This document shows positions 1-5,878 of a stretch of 7,209 nt of DNA, piece after piece. Position 1 is the first letter of the stretch, and the number at the start of each line of letters is the position of its first letter. Made by a program: the position numbers and the translations under genes. Source of the DNA: Candidatus Omnitrophota bacterium (GTDB lineage: Bacteria; Omnitrophota; Koll11; Gorgyraeales; Gorgyraeaceae); contig JAHIRR010000300.1 of assembly GCA_018818505.1 (NCBI GenBank), positions 1 to 7,209 of the forward strand, in the 5' to 3' direction. The notes beneath the pieces are model-generated. The model saw only the letters and a program-made list of their open reading frames with translations, was not told where the DNA came from and did no database searches.

Positions 1-78
1 GGAAGAGTAGTAAAGATAGGATTATAGTGAAGATTAATAATTTGTTGTATAGAATTTTAGGGATCCGCATTTTTGTGT

Positions 79-102
79 CATTGCGAGCGAAGCGAAGCAA
101 TC
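79..102. repeat. REP-like intergenic motif
   Basis: A short palindromic motif with arms ATTGC (80-84) and GCAAT (97-101) around the core GAGCGAAGCGAA. From memory this motif recurs between genes in many unrelated bacterial genomes; that is recollection, not a search. It runs directly into the next repeat through a small palindrome, ATCTCT-AA-AGAGAT (100-113), so it may be one module of a composite element covering about 79-181. Confidence 0.6.
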
Positions 103-107
103 TCTAA

Positions 108-181
108 AGAGATCCCTCGACAAGCTCGGGATAAATTCGCTCATACAACTTACGCTCCTTTCAGTCGCGTAAGTTGTGAGC
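108..181. repeat. Hairpin repeat, copy 1 (conserved loop TCCTTTCAGTC)
   Basis: The copy begins AGAGATCCCTCGAC, continues GCTCGGGATAAATTCGC and ends in a long hairpin. Its main stem is 11 perfect pairs (145-155 with 167-177) around the loop TCCTTTCAGTC (156-166). An outer stem of 4 pairs (139-142 with 178-181) lies beyond a 2-base bulge at 143-144. Copy 2 at 234-332 has the same order, loop and bulge but different stem bases. Function is unknown; it may be a mobile palindromic element or act as structured RNA or DNA. Confidence 0.75.
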
Positions 182-193
182 TTATTTACATAT

Positions 194-222
194 TTGCCTA
201 TTCCACTAAATTATGATACAAT
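194..222 (+). promoter_or_regulatory. Possible sigma-70-type promoter for nadE
   Basis: TTGCCT (194-199) and TACAAT (217-222) are separated by 17 bases, a fair match to the -35 and -10 consensus. An overlapping alternative -10 is TATGAT (212-217). It lies in the AT-rich gap between the two hairpin repeats and would place hairpin copy 2 in the 5' untranslated region. This is pattern matching only, in an AT-rich sequence where chance matches are common. Confidence 0.3.
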
Positions 223-233
223 CTTCCTTGATT

Positions 234-332
234 AGAGATCCCTCGACTTCGCCCCTCGACAAGCTCGGGGCTTCGCTCGGGATAAATTCGCACTTATTGC
301 TTATGCTCCTTTCAGTCGCATAAGCGATGTGT
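234..332. repeat. Hairpin repeat, copy 2, with a nested insertion
   Basis: Same skeleton as copy 1. The main stem pairs 296-306 with 318-328 (10 Watson-Crick pairs and one T/G pair) around the identical loop TCCTTTCAGTC (307-317). The outer pairing is 291-293 with 329-331 beyond a 2-base bulge (294-295). The CCTCGAC...CTCGGGA module is interrupted here by CCCTCGACAAGCTCGGGG (253-270), flanked by CTTCGC on both sides (247-252 and 271-276); the insert is nearly the same as the copy 1 module. The hairpin ends about 16 bases before the chosen nadE start. Confidence 0.75.
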
Positions 333-347
333 CCATTTATATTATAT

Positions 348-1988
348 ATGAAAAAGATCAGAATTGCAATTGCGCAGATAAATACTATAGTAGGAGACCT
401 GGCCGGCAATACAGAGAAAATACTGTTTTGCTTGAATGAGTCAGCCAAAAAGCGCGCAGACATTGTTGTGTTTCCAGAACTTTCCATAACAGGATATCCA
501 CCTGAAGACCTTGTCTTAAAGCCGCATTTCGTAAAAGAAAATCTTAGATATCTGGATGTAATCGTAAAAGCCGCAAAGGATATTATAGCGATAGTTGGAT
601 TTGTGGACCAAAAGGCCAAGGATTTATATAATAGCGCCGCAGTCATAAATAATAAAAAAATAACTCATGTATATCATAAGAGACATCTTCCAAACTATAG
701 CGTATTTGACGAAAAGAGATATTTTAAACCTGGCAGAGAGAATGCCTTTTTAAAAGCGAAAGGCTATTCTTTTTCAGTAAATATATGTGAAGACATATGG
801 GCGGAAGAAGATGCTAAAACAAAAGCACTCCTGAAGCGCGTGGACTTTCTAATAAACATCTCTGCCTCACCGTATCATATTGATAAAATAAAAGAGAGGG
901 AGAAGCTGCTACTTGCCAAGGCCAAGAGATTCAAGATCCCTATAATTTACTGTAATCTTGTTGGCGGGCAGGACGAGCTTGTGTTTGATGGCCGCAGCGC
1001 CATATTTGGAAAGTCCAATAGAATTATAGCAAGGGCCAAGGCCTTTGAGGAAGATTTATTAATAGTCGATTTGGCAGATCACCTCCGCAACCCCGGAGGT
1101 TGCCCTTCTGGCAACCTCCGGGGTTGCGGAGGTATGACAAGGATTGAAGAGATCTATTCAGCGCTTGTATTGGGATTGCGTGATTATGTAAGAAAGAATA
1201 ATTTTAAAAAAGTGGCGTTTGGGCTTTCAGGAGGCATAGATTCTGCATTGGTTGGCGCGCTTGCAGTGGATGCCCTGGGTAAGGCAAATGTGCTGGCGCT
1301 TTCCATGCCATCTAAATACTCTTCAGAAGAAACGCAGCAGGATGCGGAAAGGATTGCAAAAAACCTTGGTGTTAGATTTGCAAAGGTTCCAATAGACAGC
1401 ATATTTAATGCATATAATAATACTCTCCAGGCCCACTTTGCCGGCATGGATCCTGATATAACAGAGGAGAATATTCAGGCAAGGATACGAGGGAATGTCT
1501 TAATGGCGTTTTCAAATAAATTTGGATACCTTGTTCTAAATACAGGCAATAAGAGCGAGACAAGCGTAGGGTATTGTACGCTGTATGGAGATATGGCAGG
1601 CGGATTTGCAGTAATAAAAGATGCGCCTAAAAAACTTGTTTATGAATTAGCGAGATTTGTGAATAGGAAAAAAGCAATTATTCCAAATAGCGTCTTTAAA
1701 AGGCCACCGTCAGCAGAGCTGAGGCCGGGCCAGAAGGATCAGGATAGTTTACCGCCTTATGATCTGGTCGACGCGATAGTCGATCTATATGTAGAAAAAG
1801 ACAGATCTTTCAGCGATATCGTGAAGAAATTAAAGAACAAGGATATTGTAAAAAAGGTTTTAAGTATGATCGATATGAATGAATATAAGCGCCATCAGGC
1901 ACCTCCTGGAATAAAAGTAAGTCCTCGAGCTTTTGGAAAGGACAGGCGCATGCCTATTACGAATAAATATAAGGGAGGCAGTATATGA
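348..1988 (+). CDS. nadE: Glutamine-dependent NAD+ synthetase
   Basis: A cytoplasmic enzyme that makes NAD+ from nicotinate adenine dinucleotide, ATP and glutamine, the last step of NAD biosynthesis. The N-terminal nitrilase-type glutaminase domain (about residues 1-240) has the Glu-Lys-Cys triad at E44 (FPELS), K111 (YHKRHLPNY) and C147 (NICEDIW). The C-terminal synthetase domain has the PP-loop SGGIDS at 294-299, then NTGNKSE and the family's LRPGQKDQDSLPPYDLVD region. At 546 residues it is full length for the short two-domain class. I chose the ATG at 348 because MKKIRIAIAQIN matches the usual family start; the in-frame ATG at 327 sits inside the upstream hairpin. No Shine-Dalgarno sequence is visible. 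Residues 245-262, in the domain linker, are encoded by a perfect palindrome that looks inserted. The stop TGA overlaps a duplicated ATG that belonged to the next gene. Confidence 0.96.
   Translation: MKKIRIAIAQINTIVGDLAGNTEKILFCLNESAKKRADIVVFPELSITGYPPEDLVLKPHFVKENLRYLDVIVKAAKDIIAIVGFVDQKAKDLYNSAAVINNKKITHVYHKRHLPNYSVFDEKRYFKPGRENAFLKAKGYSFSVNICEDIWAEEDAKTKALLKRVDFLINISASPYHIDKIKEREKLLLAKAKRFKIPIIYCNLVGGQDELVFDGRSAIFGKSNRIIARAKAFEEDLLIVDLADHLRNPGGCPSGNLRGCGGMTRIEEIYSALVLGLRDYVRKNNFKKVAFGLSGGIDSALVGALAVDALGKANVLALSMPSKYSSEETQQDAERIAKNLGVRFAKVPIDSIFNAYNNTLQAHFAGMDPDITEENIQARIRGNVLMAFSNKFGYLVLNTGNKSETSVGYCTLYGDMAGGFAVIKDAPKKLVYELARFVNRKKAIIPNSVFKRPPSAELRPGQKDQDSLPPYDLVDAIVDLYVEKDRSFSDIVKKLKNKDIVKKVLSMIDMNEYKRHQAPPGIKVSPRAFGKDRRMPITNKYKGGSI
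1081..1133. repeat. Perfect 24-bp inverted repeat inside nadE, in frame
   Basis: The left arm (1081-1104) and right arm (1110-1133) are exact reverse complements around the 5-base loop CTTCT. Each arm also contains smaller hairpins, for example ACCTCCG (1081-1087) with CGGAGGT (1094-1100), so the DNA or RNA could fold as a long hairpin or a branched form. It is much richer in G+C than its surroundings. It encodes roughly residues 245-262, a Gly/Pro/Cys-rich stretch (HLRNPGGCPSGNLRGCGG), between the two NadE domains. All three forward frames through it lack stop codons. This resembles in-frame palindromic insertions such as Rickettsia palindromic elements, as an analogy and not a homology claim. 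Confidence 0.85.
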
Positions 1989-1992
1989 AAGG
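1960..1992 (+). repeat. Direct repeat flanking element 1, upstream copy
   Basis: A 33-base segment that recurs at 2264-2296 with 31 identical positions; the two differences lie in the bases after CGAATAA. It covers the last codons and stop of nadE, the purine run AAGGGAGG and an ATG (1985) followed by AAAGG. In this copy the ATG leads only into a 43-codon reading frame made of element sequence (1985-2116). The simplest reading is a long target duplication made when the element entered. Confidence 0.85.
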
Positions 1993-2263
1993 ATATAAAA
2001 GAAACCACAGAGAGCACAGAGTAATGAATAATTTTACTCTGTGTCCTCCAAAAGAATATCCTTTGCAATATGTTACAAAAGAAATAATACTCTGTTGTAT
2101 GCAGGTTCATTTTTAAAGGCTATGGACAGAAAGATAGGCCATTTGATTAATTTTAATGTTTTAAGACTTAAAGAAGGGATAAAGAGGCTAATCTTATGAG
2201 AACACAGAGGATTTTATTATAAAAAATCTCTGTGTTCTCTGTGGTATCTTTTTTGACAGTACC
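1989..2263. mobile_element. Element 1: non-coding MITE-like inverted-repeat element
   Basis: The gap between nadE and the next gene is filled by an element with subterminal inverted repeats: 1997-2021 matches the reverse complement of 2228-2252 at 23 of 25 positions, built on the pattern ACCACAGAG-CACAGAG. Inner hairpins pair 2015-2024 with 2034-2043 and 2199-2209 with 2228-2238. The right end is TTTTGACAGTACC (2251-2263), almost the same as the right end of element 2. About 90 bases (1989-2078) align without gaps to 7014-7103. It encodes no transposase, so any movement would need an enzyme from elsewhere. The left end seems to lack the matching terminal GGTA-TGTCAAA sequence present in element 2. 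Confidence 0.75.
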
Positions 2264-2296
2264 CGAATAAGCATAAGGGAGGCAGTATATGAAAGG
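2264..2296 (+). repeat. Direct repeat flanking element 1, downstream copy
   Basis: Second copy of the 33-base repeat, beginning immediately after the element's right end. This copy supplies the working ribosome-binding site and ATG of the small membrane protein gene, and its ATG continues into the real reading frame (MKGQTSEE). Confidence 0.85.
2275..2282 (+). promoter_or_regulatory. Strong ribosome-binding site of the small membrane protein gene
   Basis: AAGGGAGG lies 6 bases before the ATG at 2289, which fixes the start. The same octamer at 1971-1978 encodes Lys-Gly-Gly near the end of nadE, consistent with this site having been carried here by the 33-base duplication. Confidence 0.8.
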
Positions 2297-2570
2297 CCAG
2301 ACCAGCGAAGAGGTTTTTATAAATGTGGTCAAAAGGATCAATCTTTATTTGATTATGCTGGGTGTAGTTTTTCTATTTTATTTCCTGGTTCAGACTAAAG
2401 TGAATGTGTTTTTATTTCTGCTGGCGCTCTTGAATGTAGGTTTTGCGCTTCTCTCCCACAAACACCTTATAATAACGAATAGACTTGCGATTGAGCTGAG
2501 GCGCGCAAAAGAGTCACTGAGTGATATTTCAAAAGAGATGAAGGACATACATCCTGATTTAAATGCATAG
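2289..2570 (+). CDS. Small membrane protein of unknown function, two helices and a charged tail
   Basis: I do not recognise this 93-residue protein. It has a short polar N-terminus, two hydrophobic segments (about residues 17-34 and 39-56) joined by the short turn QTKVN, and a charged, probably helical or coiled-coil tail (about 63-87, ITNRLAIELRRAKESLSDISKEMKD). This suggests an inner-membrane hairpin with an exposed helical tail. It overlaps the carboxypeptidase gene by 8 bases, so the two are probably translated together and it may act in envelope work. Before element 1 arrived it probably overlapped the nadE stop as ATGA. Confidence 0.8.
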   Translation: MKGQTSEEVFINVVKRINLYLIMLGVVFLFYFLVQTKVNVFLFLLALLNVGFALLSHKHLIITNRLAIELRRAKESLSDISKEMKDIHPDLNA

Positions 2571-3360
2571 GCGCTTACATTCAACACTCCTGATACCCCT
2601 CCTTTTTTTAAGTATATTTAATTTTGAAAAAAAAGATATTTCTATTAGCGCAGAGTCCGCTATTCTTATGAGCACTTGGGCAAAAAGGATTATATATTCA
2701 AAAAATTCAGATCTCAAGCTTGCTCCGGCCTCTACCACAAAGATAATGACAGCACTGGTTGTTCTAAAGAATTCTTCATTGGACAAAGAGGTGATCGTGA
2801 GTAAGTTTGCCACTTCTATGGAGCCGTCCAAGATTTATATAAAGGAGGGAGAGGTGTATTCTACGTTTGATTTACTAAAGGCCCTTCTTTTGAATTCCGG
2901 AAACGACGCGAGTGTTGCCTTAGCTGAGAGCATTGCTGGTTCAGAAGAGAAGTTTGTAAAGATGATGAACGAGATGGCTAGAAGCATAGGAGCCAAAGAC
3001 ACTAATTTTAAAACCTCCAATGGGCTTCCGGCAAAGGGCCAGTATTCTACTGCTCGCGATTTGGCCTTAATAGTCCGCGAGGCAATGAGGCATAAAGAGC
3101 TTGTTGAAATTATAAAGATGAAAAAAGGAGAGATAATTGAGCTTAAAAGCAACAGGCGGATAAAGTTAAAAAGCCATAATAAGAGTTTATGGAAGAACAC
3201 ACCCTATGCAATTTTAGGAAAGACAGGCTATACTAAAAAAGCAGGCAGCTGCTTTGCAGGTTATATCGAGTATAATAGATGGCGCAAGGTGATCGTGGTA
3301 ATTTTGAAGAGTAAAGCTAAATGGAAAGATCTGGACACGCTGGCAGAGGAATTCTTATGA
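2563..3360 (+). CDS. D-alanyl-D-alanine carboxypeptidase family protein (serine peptidase S11), short form
   Basis: A penicillin-binding-protein-type enzyme expected to trim the terminal D-Ala from peptidoglycan stem peptides outside the inner membrane. All three active-site motifs are present: S57-T-T-K60 with the catalytic serine, S112-G-N114 and K220-T-G222. The family region NGLPAKGQYSTARDLALI is also clear (about 153-170). Residues 5-21 form a hydrophobic N-terminal signal or anchor after the basic MHRR. At 265 residues it ends soon after the catalytic domain and lacks the C-terminal beta domain and amphipathic anchor of the longer DacA/PBP5 forms. It starts within the previous gene and its stop overlaps the next ATG. 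No good Shine-Dalgarno sits at normal spacing, which fits translational coupling. Physiological substrate preference cannot be read from the sequence. Confidence 0.92.
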   Translation: MHRRLHSTLLIPLLFLSIFNFEKKDISISAESAILMSTWAKRIIYSKNSDLKLAPASTTKIMTALVVLKNSSLDKEVIVSKFATSMEPSKIYIKEGEVYSTFDLLKALLLNSGNDASVALAESIAGSEEKFVKMMNEMARSIGAKDTNFKTSNGLPAKGQYSTARDLALIVREAMRHKELVEIIKMKKGEIIELKSNRRIKLKSHNKSLWKNTPYAILGKTGYTKKAGSCFAGYIEYNRWRKVIVVILKSKAKWKDLDTLAEEFL

Positions 3361-4040
3361 GAAAAATTTTAGTTATGCTGATGATTTTGATTTTTTTAGC
3401 GTCACATTCTTATGCAGCGCCAGTATATGGCACACACATGCCTGAGAAAAGGCGCTTTACATGCGGCGCAGAAGGGAATTTTATCGTCGATAGAAACCTG
3501 GATAATGACGAAGGCGCGACAGGGGGAGATAGATATTTTTTCACTCTCTCGTACGGGATTTTTTCATGGCTCGCGTTTGATGGGAAGATAGGTGTTGGTG
3601 ATGCAGGCTGGGATAGAATCGGAGCAAATGATTTGAGATATGCTGCTAATTTCGCAGGCGGCTATGGATTTAGAATAAAGGGATATGAAATAGAAGAATG
3701 GGGCATAAAAAGCGTTGCAGGTTTTCAGCATATAAGTGTACATCCTGATGCAAAAAATCAAGGCGTAGATAAACACGAGGCAATAATAGATGAATGGCAG
3801 GGTTCCGTAGTTATTTCCAAGGACATAGGAAACCTTGCGCCATATCTCGGTGCAAGATACGGCACAGTGGATTTTATAAAATGGCTGAATGAACACGACC
3901 GCAAACGCATCCAGTCAGAGAAATACTATGGCCTTATTATAGGATTGGATTACTGGCTCAGCGACAAAACAAAGATAAATTTAGAATACGATTTTCTGGA
4001 TGGTGAGGAGTTTGCAGTAGGTTTTAGCCGTGATTTTTGA
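3357..4040 (+). CDS. Secreted protein, probable outer-membrane beta-barrel, function unknown
   Basis: This 227-residue protein begins with a clear signal peptide (MRKILVMLMILIFLASHSYA, likely cut before APVYG). The mature part is made of alternating polar/hydrophobic, Gly- and aromatic-rich stretches such as RYFFTLSYGIFSWLAFDGKIGVG, ANFAGGYGFRIKG, LAPYLGARYGTV and YYGLIIGLDYWL. The chain ends in phenylalanine (VGFSRDF), a common C-terminal signal for barrel assembly. The size suits a barrel of about 8-10 strands. I see no domain that names its function. The ATG at 3357 overlaps the preceding stop as ATGA, with AGAGGA 6 bases upstream; an earlier in-frame ATG at 3321 would lie inside the carboxypeptidase gene and precede the signal peptide, so it is unlikely. 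Confidence 0.82.
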   Translation: MRKILVMLMILIFLASHSYAAPVYGTHMPEKRRFTCGAEGNFIVDRNLDNDEGATGGDRYFFTLSYGIFSWLAFDGKIGVGDAGWDRIGANDLRYAANFAGGYGFRIKGYEIEEWGIKSVAGFQHISVHPDAKNQGVDKHEAIIDEWQGSVVISKDIGNLAPYLGARYGTVDFIKWLNEHDRKRIQSEKYYGLIIGLDYWLSDKTKINLEYDFLDGEEFAVGFSRDF

Positions 4041-4047
4041 CAACCTT

Positions 4048-5484
4048 TCATTTTAATAATTCCTTCGAGAATATATTGTCAAGGCCCAGGATGCATGCTG
4101 GGTCTAAAGATTTTTTTAAGCCTGCCATCTGCTCGATATTCTTTTTCCCGTACATGACCTCGAGAAAGATGTGTTTAAGCTTTCCTATGCCGTGTTCTGC
4201 TGAAACTGTACCACCCAAGCTAATAGCCTTTTTTACAAAATCCATGTAGATAGACTTGCTTTTTGCAAATTCTGCTTCAGTCTTTGGAAGTAGGTTTACA
4301 TGCATGTGGCTTTCGCCAATGTGGCCAAAGATTACAAAATCGATTTTTGAAGATGATAATCTTTCTTTATAGAAACTGAACATCTCAGGGAATGCATCTT
4401 CTGGTACAGCTATGTCTGTACCGACCTTGGGAAGTTTATTTCTTTTTATGATTTCATTTATTGTCTCAGGGAGCGCGTGTCTGAATTCCCATAGCTTTTC
4501 TCTTTCCTTTTCAGAATCCGCGAAAAGGCTTTTTTCTGTAAGGGCATTGTGTTTCTCAAGCAGCTCCATCCAAGACTCTGTGATAGATTCTTCCTCATTC
4601 TTTTTATAATCCTGCTCAAAGTAGACCAGGGCCTTTGCATCAGTTGGGATATTTCGATGTTTTGTGCGCAAAAGATTCAATGAATTTTCGTCCATGTATT
4701 CTATGGACAGGGCATTTTTTGTTTTTGCATCTTTTACAAAGGAGAGAGAATCTTTTTCATTAGAGAAAAAACTAAAAAAGCTCATGACTGAGTCTAATTT
4801 TTTTCCAATCGCGATATCCGCTTCTATAAGAAACCCAAGCGTACCTTCCTGTCCTATGAATAGGTCTATTAAATCCATGCCATCTTTTACATAGTAGCCA
4901 GCCGCGCTTTTTATATTAGGCATAGAATAGGCAGGAATTTTTATTTTTATTCCTTTAAGGGCAAAGACCTCTCCTTTATTGACAAAATATTCGCCGCGTT
5001 TTATATCTAGAATCTTTCCTGTAGATAAAATAAGCCTTAACCTCTTTATATAATTTCGTGTAGATCCGTATCTGAATCCTTTCGCACCGCATGCATTTGT
5101 TGAAATAGTCCCACCCAGGAATGCATTTGGCTCAGTCGGGTCAGGTAGATAGCTAAGACCTTTTTTAGAGAGCTCTGTTTGCAGGTCAGACAGCCTTACG
5201 CCTGGCTGTAGCGTAGCTATTGAGTTTTTTTCATCTATATTGATAATTTTGTTAAGTGAATCTGTGGCGAGTATTGAACCTCCGAATGGTACCCTTGCAC
5301 CAGTAACGCCTGTGCCGCCACCTGAAATAGTCAATGGGGTGTTTCTGCTTGAGGCATCCATGAGGATGTCGAGAGTATCTTTTTCATCCTCAGGCATTAA
5401 GACCTCGTCGGCATAACCGCCTCTGAGTCCTGATTCATCCTCAAAATAAGACTTGATAATATCCTTATCTCTCTTTATAATCAT
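4048..5484 (-). CDS. FAD-linked oxidase/dehydrogenase, GlcD (glycolate or D-lactate dehydrogenase) type
   Basis: A 478-residue flavoprotein probably oxidising a 2-hydroxy acid such as glycolate or D-lactate. The N-terminal FAD-binding domain of the VAO/PCMH type is marked by PLTISGGGTGVTGARVPFGG (50-69) and by PDPTEPNAFLGGTISTNACG, which contacts FAD in this family. The C-terminal FAD-oxidase domain has GHIGESHMHVN (387-397) and AEHGIGKLK (429-437), typical metal- and substrate-site regions; the more usual form of the first is GHxGDGNxHxN, so the residues after the second Gly are changed here. There is no 4Fe-4S domain, so electrons must pass to another acceptor or a separate subunit. No partner gene is in the window. 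It converges on the barrel gene with only 7 bases between stops. No Shine-Dalgarno is evident before the ATG at 5484. Exact substrate is uncertain. Confidence 0.88.
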   Translation of the reverse strand: MIIKRDKDIIKSYFEDESGLRGGYADEVLMPEDEKDTLDILMDASSRNTPLTISGGGTGVTGARVPFGGSILATDSLNKIINIDEKNSIATLQPGVRLSDLQTELSKKGLSYLPDPTEPNAFLGGTISTNACGAKGFRYGSTRNYIKRLRLILSTGKILDIKRGEYFVNKGEVFALKGIKIKIPAYSMPNIKSAAGYYVKDGMDLIDLFIGQEGTLGFLIEADIAIGKKLDSVMSFFSFFSNEKDSLSFVKDAKTKNALSIEYMDENSLNLLRTKHRNIPTDAKALVYFEQDYKKNEEESITESWMELLEKHNALTEKSLFADSEKEREKLWEFRHALPETINEIIKRNKLPKVGTDIAVPEDAFPEMFSFYKERLSSSKIDFVIFGHIGESHMHVNLLPKTEAEFAKSKSIYMDFVKKAISLGGTVSAEHGIGKLKHIFLEVMYGKKNIEQMAGLKKSLDPACILGLDNIFSKELLK

Positions 5485-5487
5485 AGC

Positions 5488-5493
5488 TATAAT
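5488..5493 (+). promoter_or_regulatory. Possible -10 box for the transporter/ATPase pair
   Basis: A perfect TATAAT lies in the 34-base gap between the divergent oxidase and transporter starts, 25 bases before the transporter ATG and just before the likely ribosome site AAGGA (5504-5508). No good -35 is present at 17 bases (TTATCT at 5465-5470 is weak), and any -35 would lie inside the oxidase gene. Confidence 0.35.
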
Positions 5494-5518
5494 CTAACAC
5501 ACGAAGGAAATATTTACA

Positions 5519-5878
5519 ATGGTGACTTTTTTTAGTTTGATTATTGGCGCATTAGCAGGTGTATTCAGTGGGTTTTTCGGCATAGGCGGGGCAGTAGTGA
5601 TGGTGCCGATGTTAGTGTATCTGTTTAAATTTCCTCAGCATTATGCGCAGGGCACTGCCCTTGTCGCGCTTCTTCTGCCTATAGGTATCCTGGCGGTCAT
5701 TCGATATTACCATGCGGGAAATGTAAATATAAAGATGGGCCTGTTTATAAGTCTTGGATTTTTTATAGGCGGATTTCTAGGAGCGCATTTGGCGCATTTA
5801 TTGCCGCAGTTGGTCCTTAAGAGGCTTTTTGGAGTCTTGCTCTTAGGTCTTTCTGCATACATGTTGATGGGTAAATAA
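5519..5878 (+). CDS. Half-length TauE/SafE (TSUP) family membrane transporter
   Basis: A 119-residue, highly hydrophobic protein with about four membrane helices. The first contains GIGGAVVMVP (21-30), and HYAQGTALVALLLP follows at about 40-53; both are typical of one repeat of the sulfite exporter TauE/SafE family. Full-length members have two such repeats in about 250 residues, so this one-repeat form would need to pair with itself or another subunit. There is no sign of truncation: it has its own start after AAGGA (5504-5508) and ends in a stop that overlaps the next ATG (TAATG). The family moves organic or sulfur-containing anions across the inner membrane; the substrate here cannot be told. 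Confidence 0.85.
   Translation: MVTFFSLIIGALAGVFSGFFGIGGAVVMVPMLVYLFKFPQHYAQGTALVALLLPIGILAVIRYYHAGNVNIKMGLFISLGFFIGGFLGAHLAHLLPQLVLKRLFGVLLLGLSAYMLMGK

Larger units (their letters stand above)
1..347. other. Non-coding leader region upstream of nadE, rich in repeats
   Basis: I find no convincing gene here. Frame 1 closes with TAG at 25-27 and frame 3 stays open to TAA at 105-107, so an upstream gene could end inside the first hundred bases, but neither tail is recognisable. The frame-3 tail would read into the REP-like motif and end in a basic peptide (SLRAKRSNL), which is what repeat read-through looks like. The rest holds the REP-like motif, two copies of a longer hairpin repeat and a possible promoter between them, each listed separately. 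Confidence 0.7.

Noticed and set aside
3..107. Possible C-terminal end of an upstream gene, frame 3 open from the window edge
   Set aside because: Only 34 codons, no recognisable motif, and the last third is repeat sequence. It could equally be chance; frame 1 also stays open briefly, to 27.
1184..1447. Open frames antisense to nadE and to other genes
   Set aside because: They lie opposite well-supported coding sequence, have no recognisable motifs or start signals, and are best explained as shadows of the real genes.
1985..2116. 43-codon reading frame beginning at the duplicated ATG behind AAGGGAGG
   Set aside because: Its sequence after the first three codons is element DNA, and the ATG comes from the 33-base duplication. 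It may be translated by accident but I see no sign of a selected protein.
1960..2296. CRISPR-like array suggested by repeated CACAGAG and the 33-base direct repeat
   Set aside because: There are only two copies of the 33-base repeat, and the CACAGAG units lie in inverted pairs forming hairpins with no regular spacers and no cas genes.
4037..4082. TTGACAA (4037-4043) and TTGTCAA (4076-4082) at the convergent gene ends, resembling the ends of elements 1 and 2 or a terminator
   Set aside because: Only 7 pairs with a 32-base loop, no conserved ACC end spacing, no interior similarity and no T-run arrangement typical of a terminator; both sites are explained by coding sequence.
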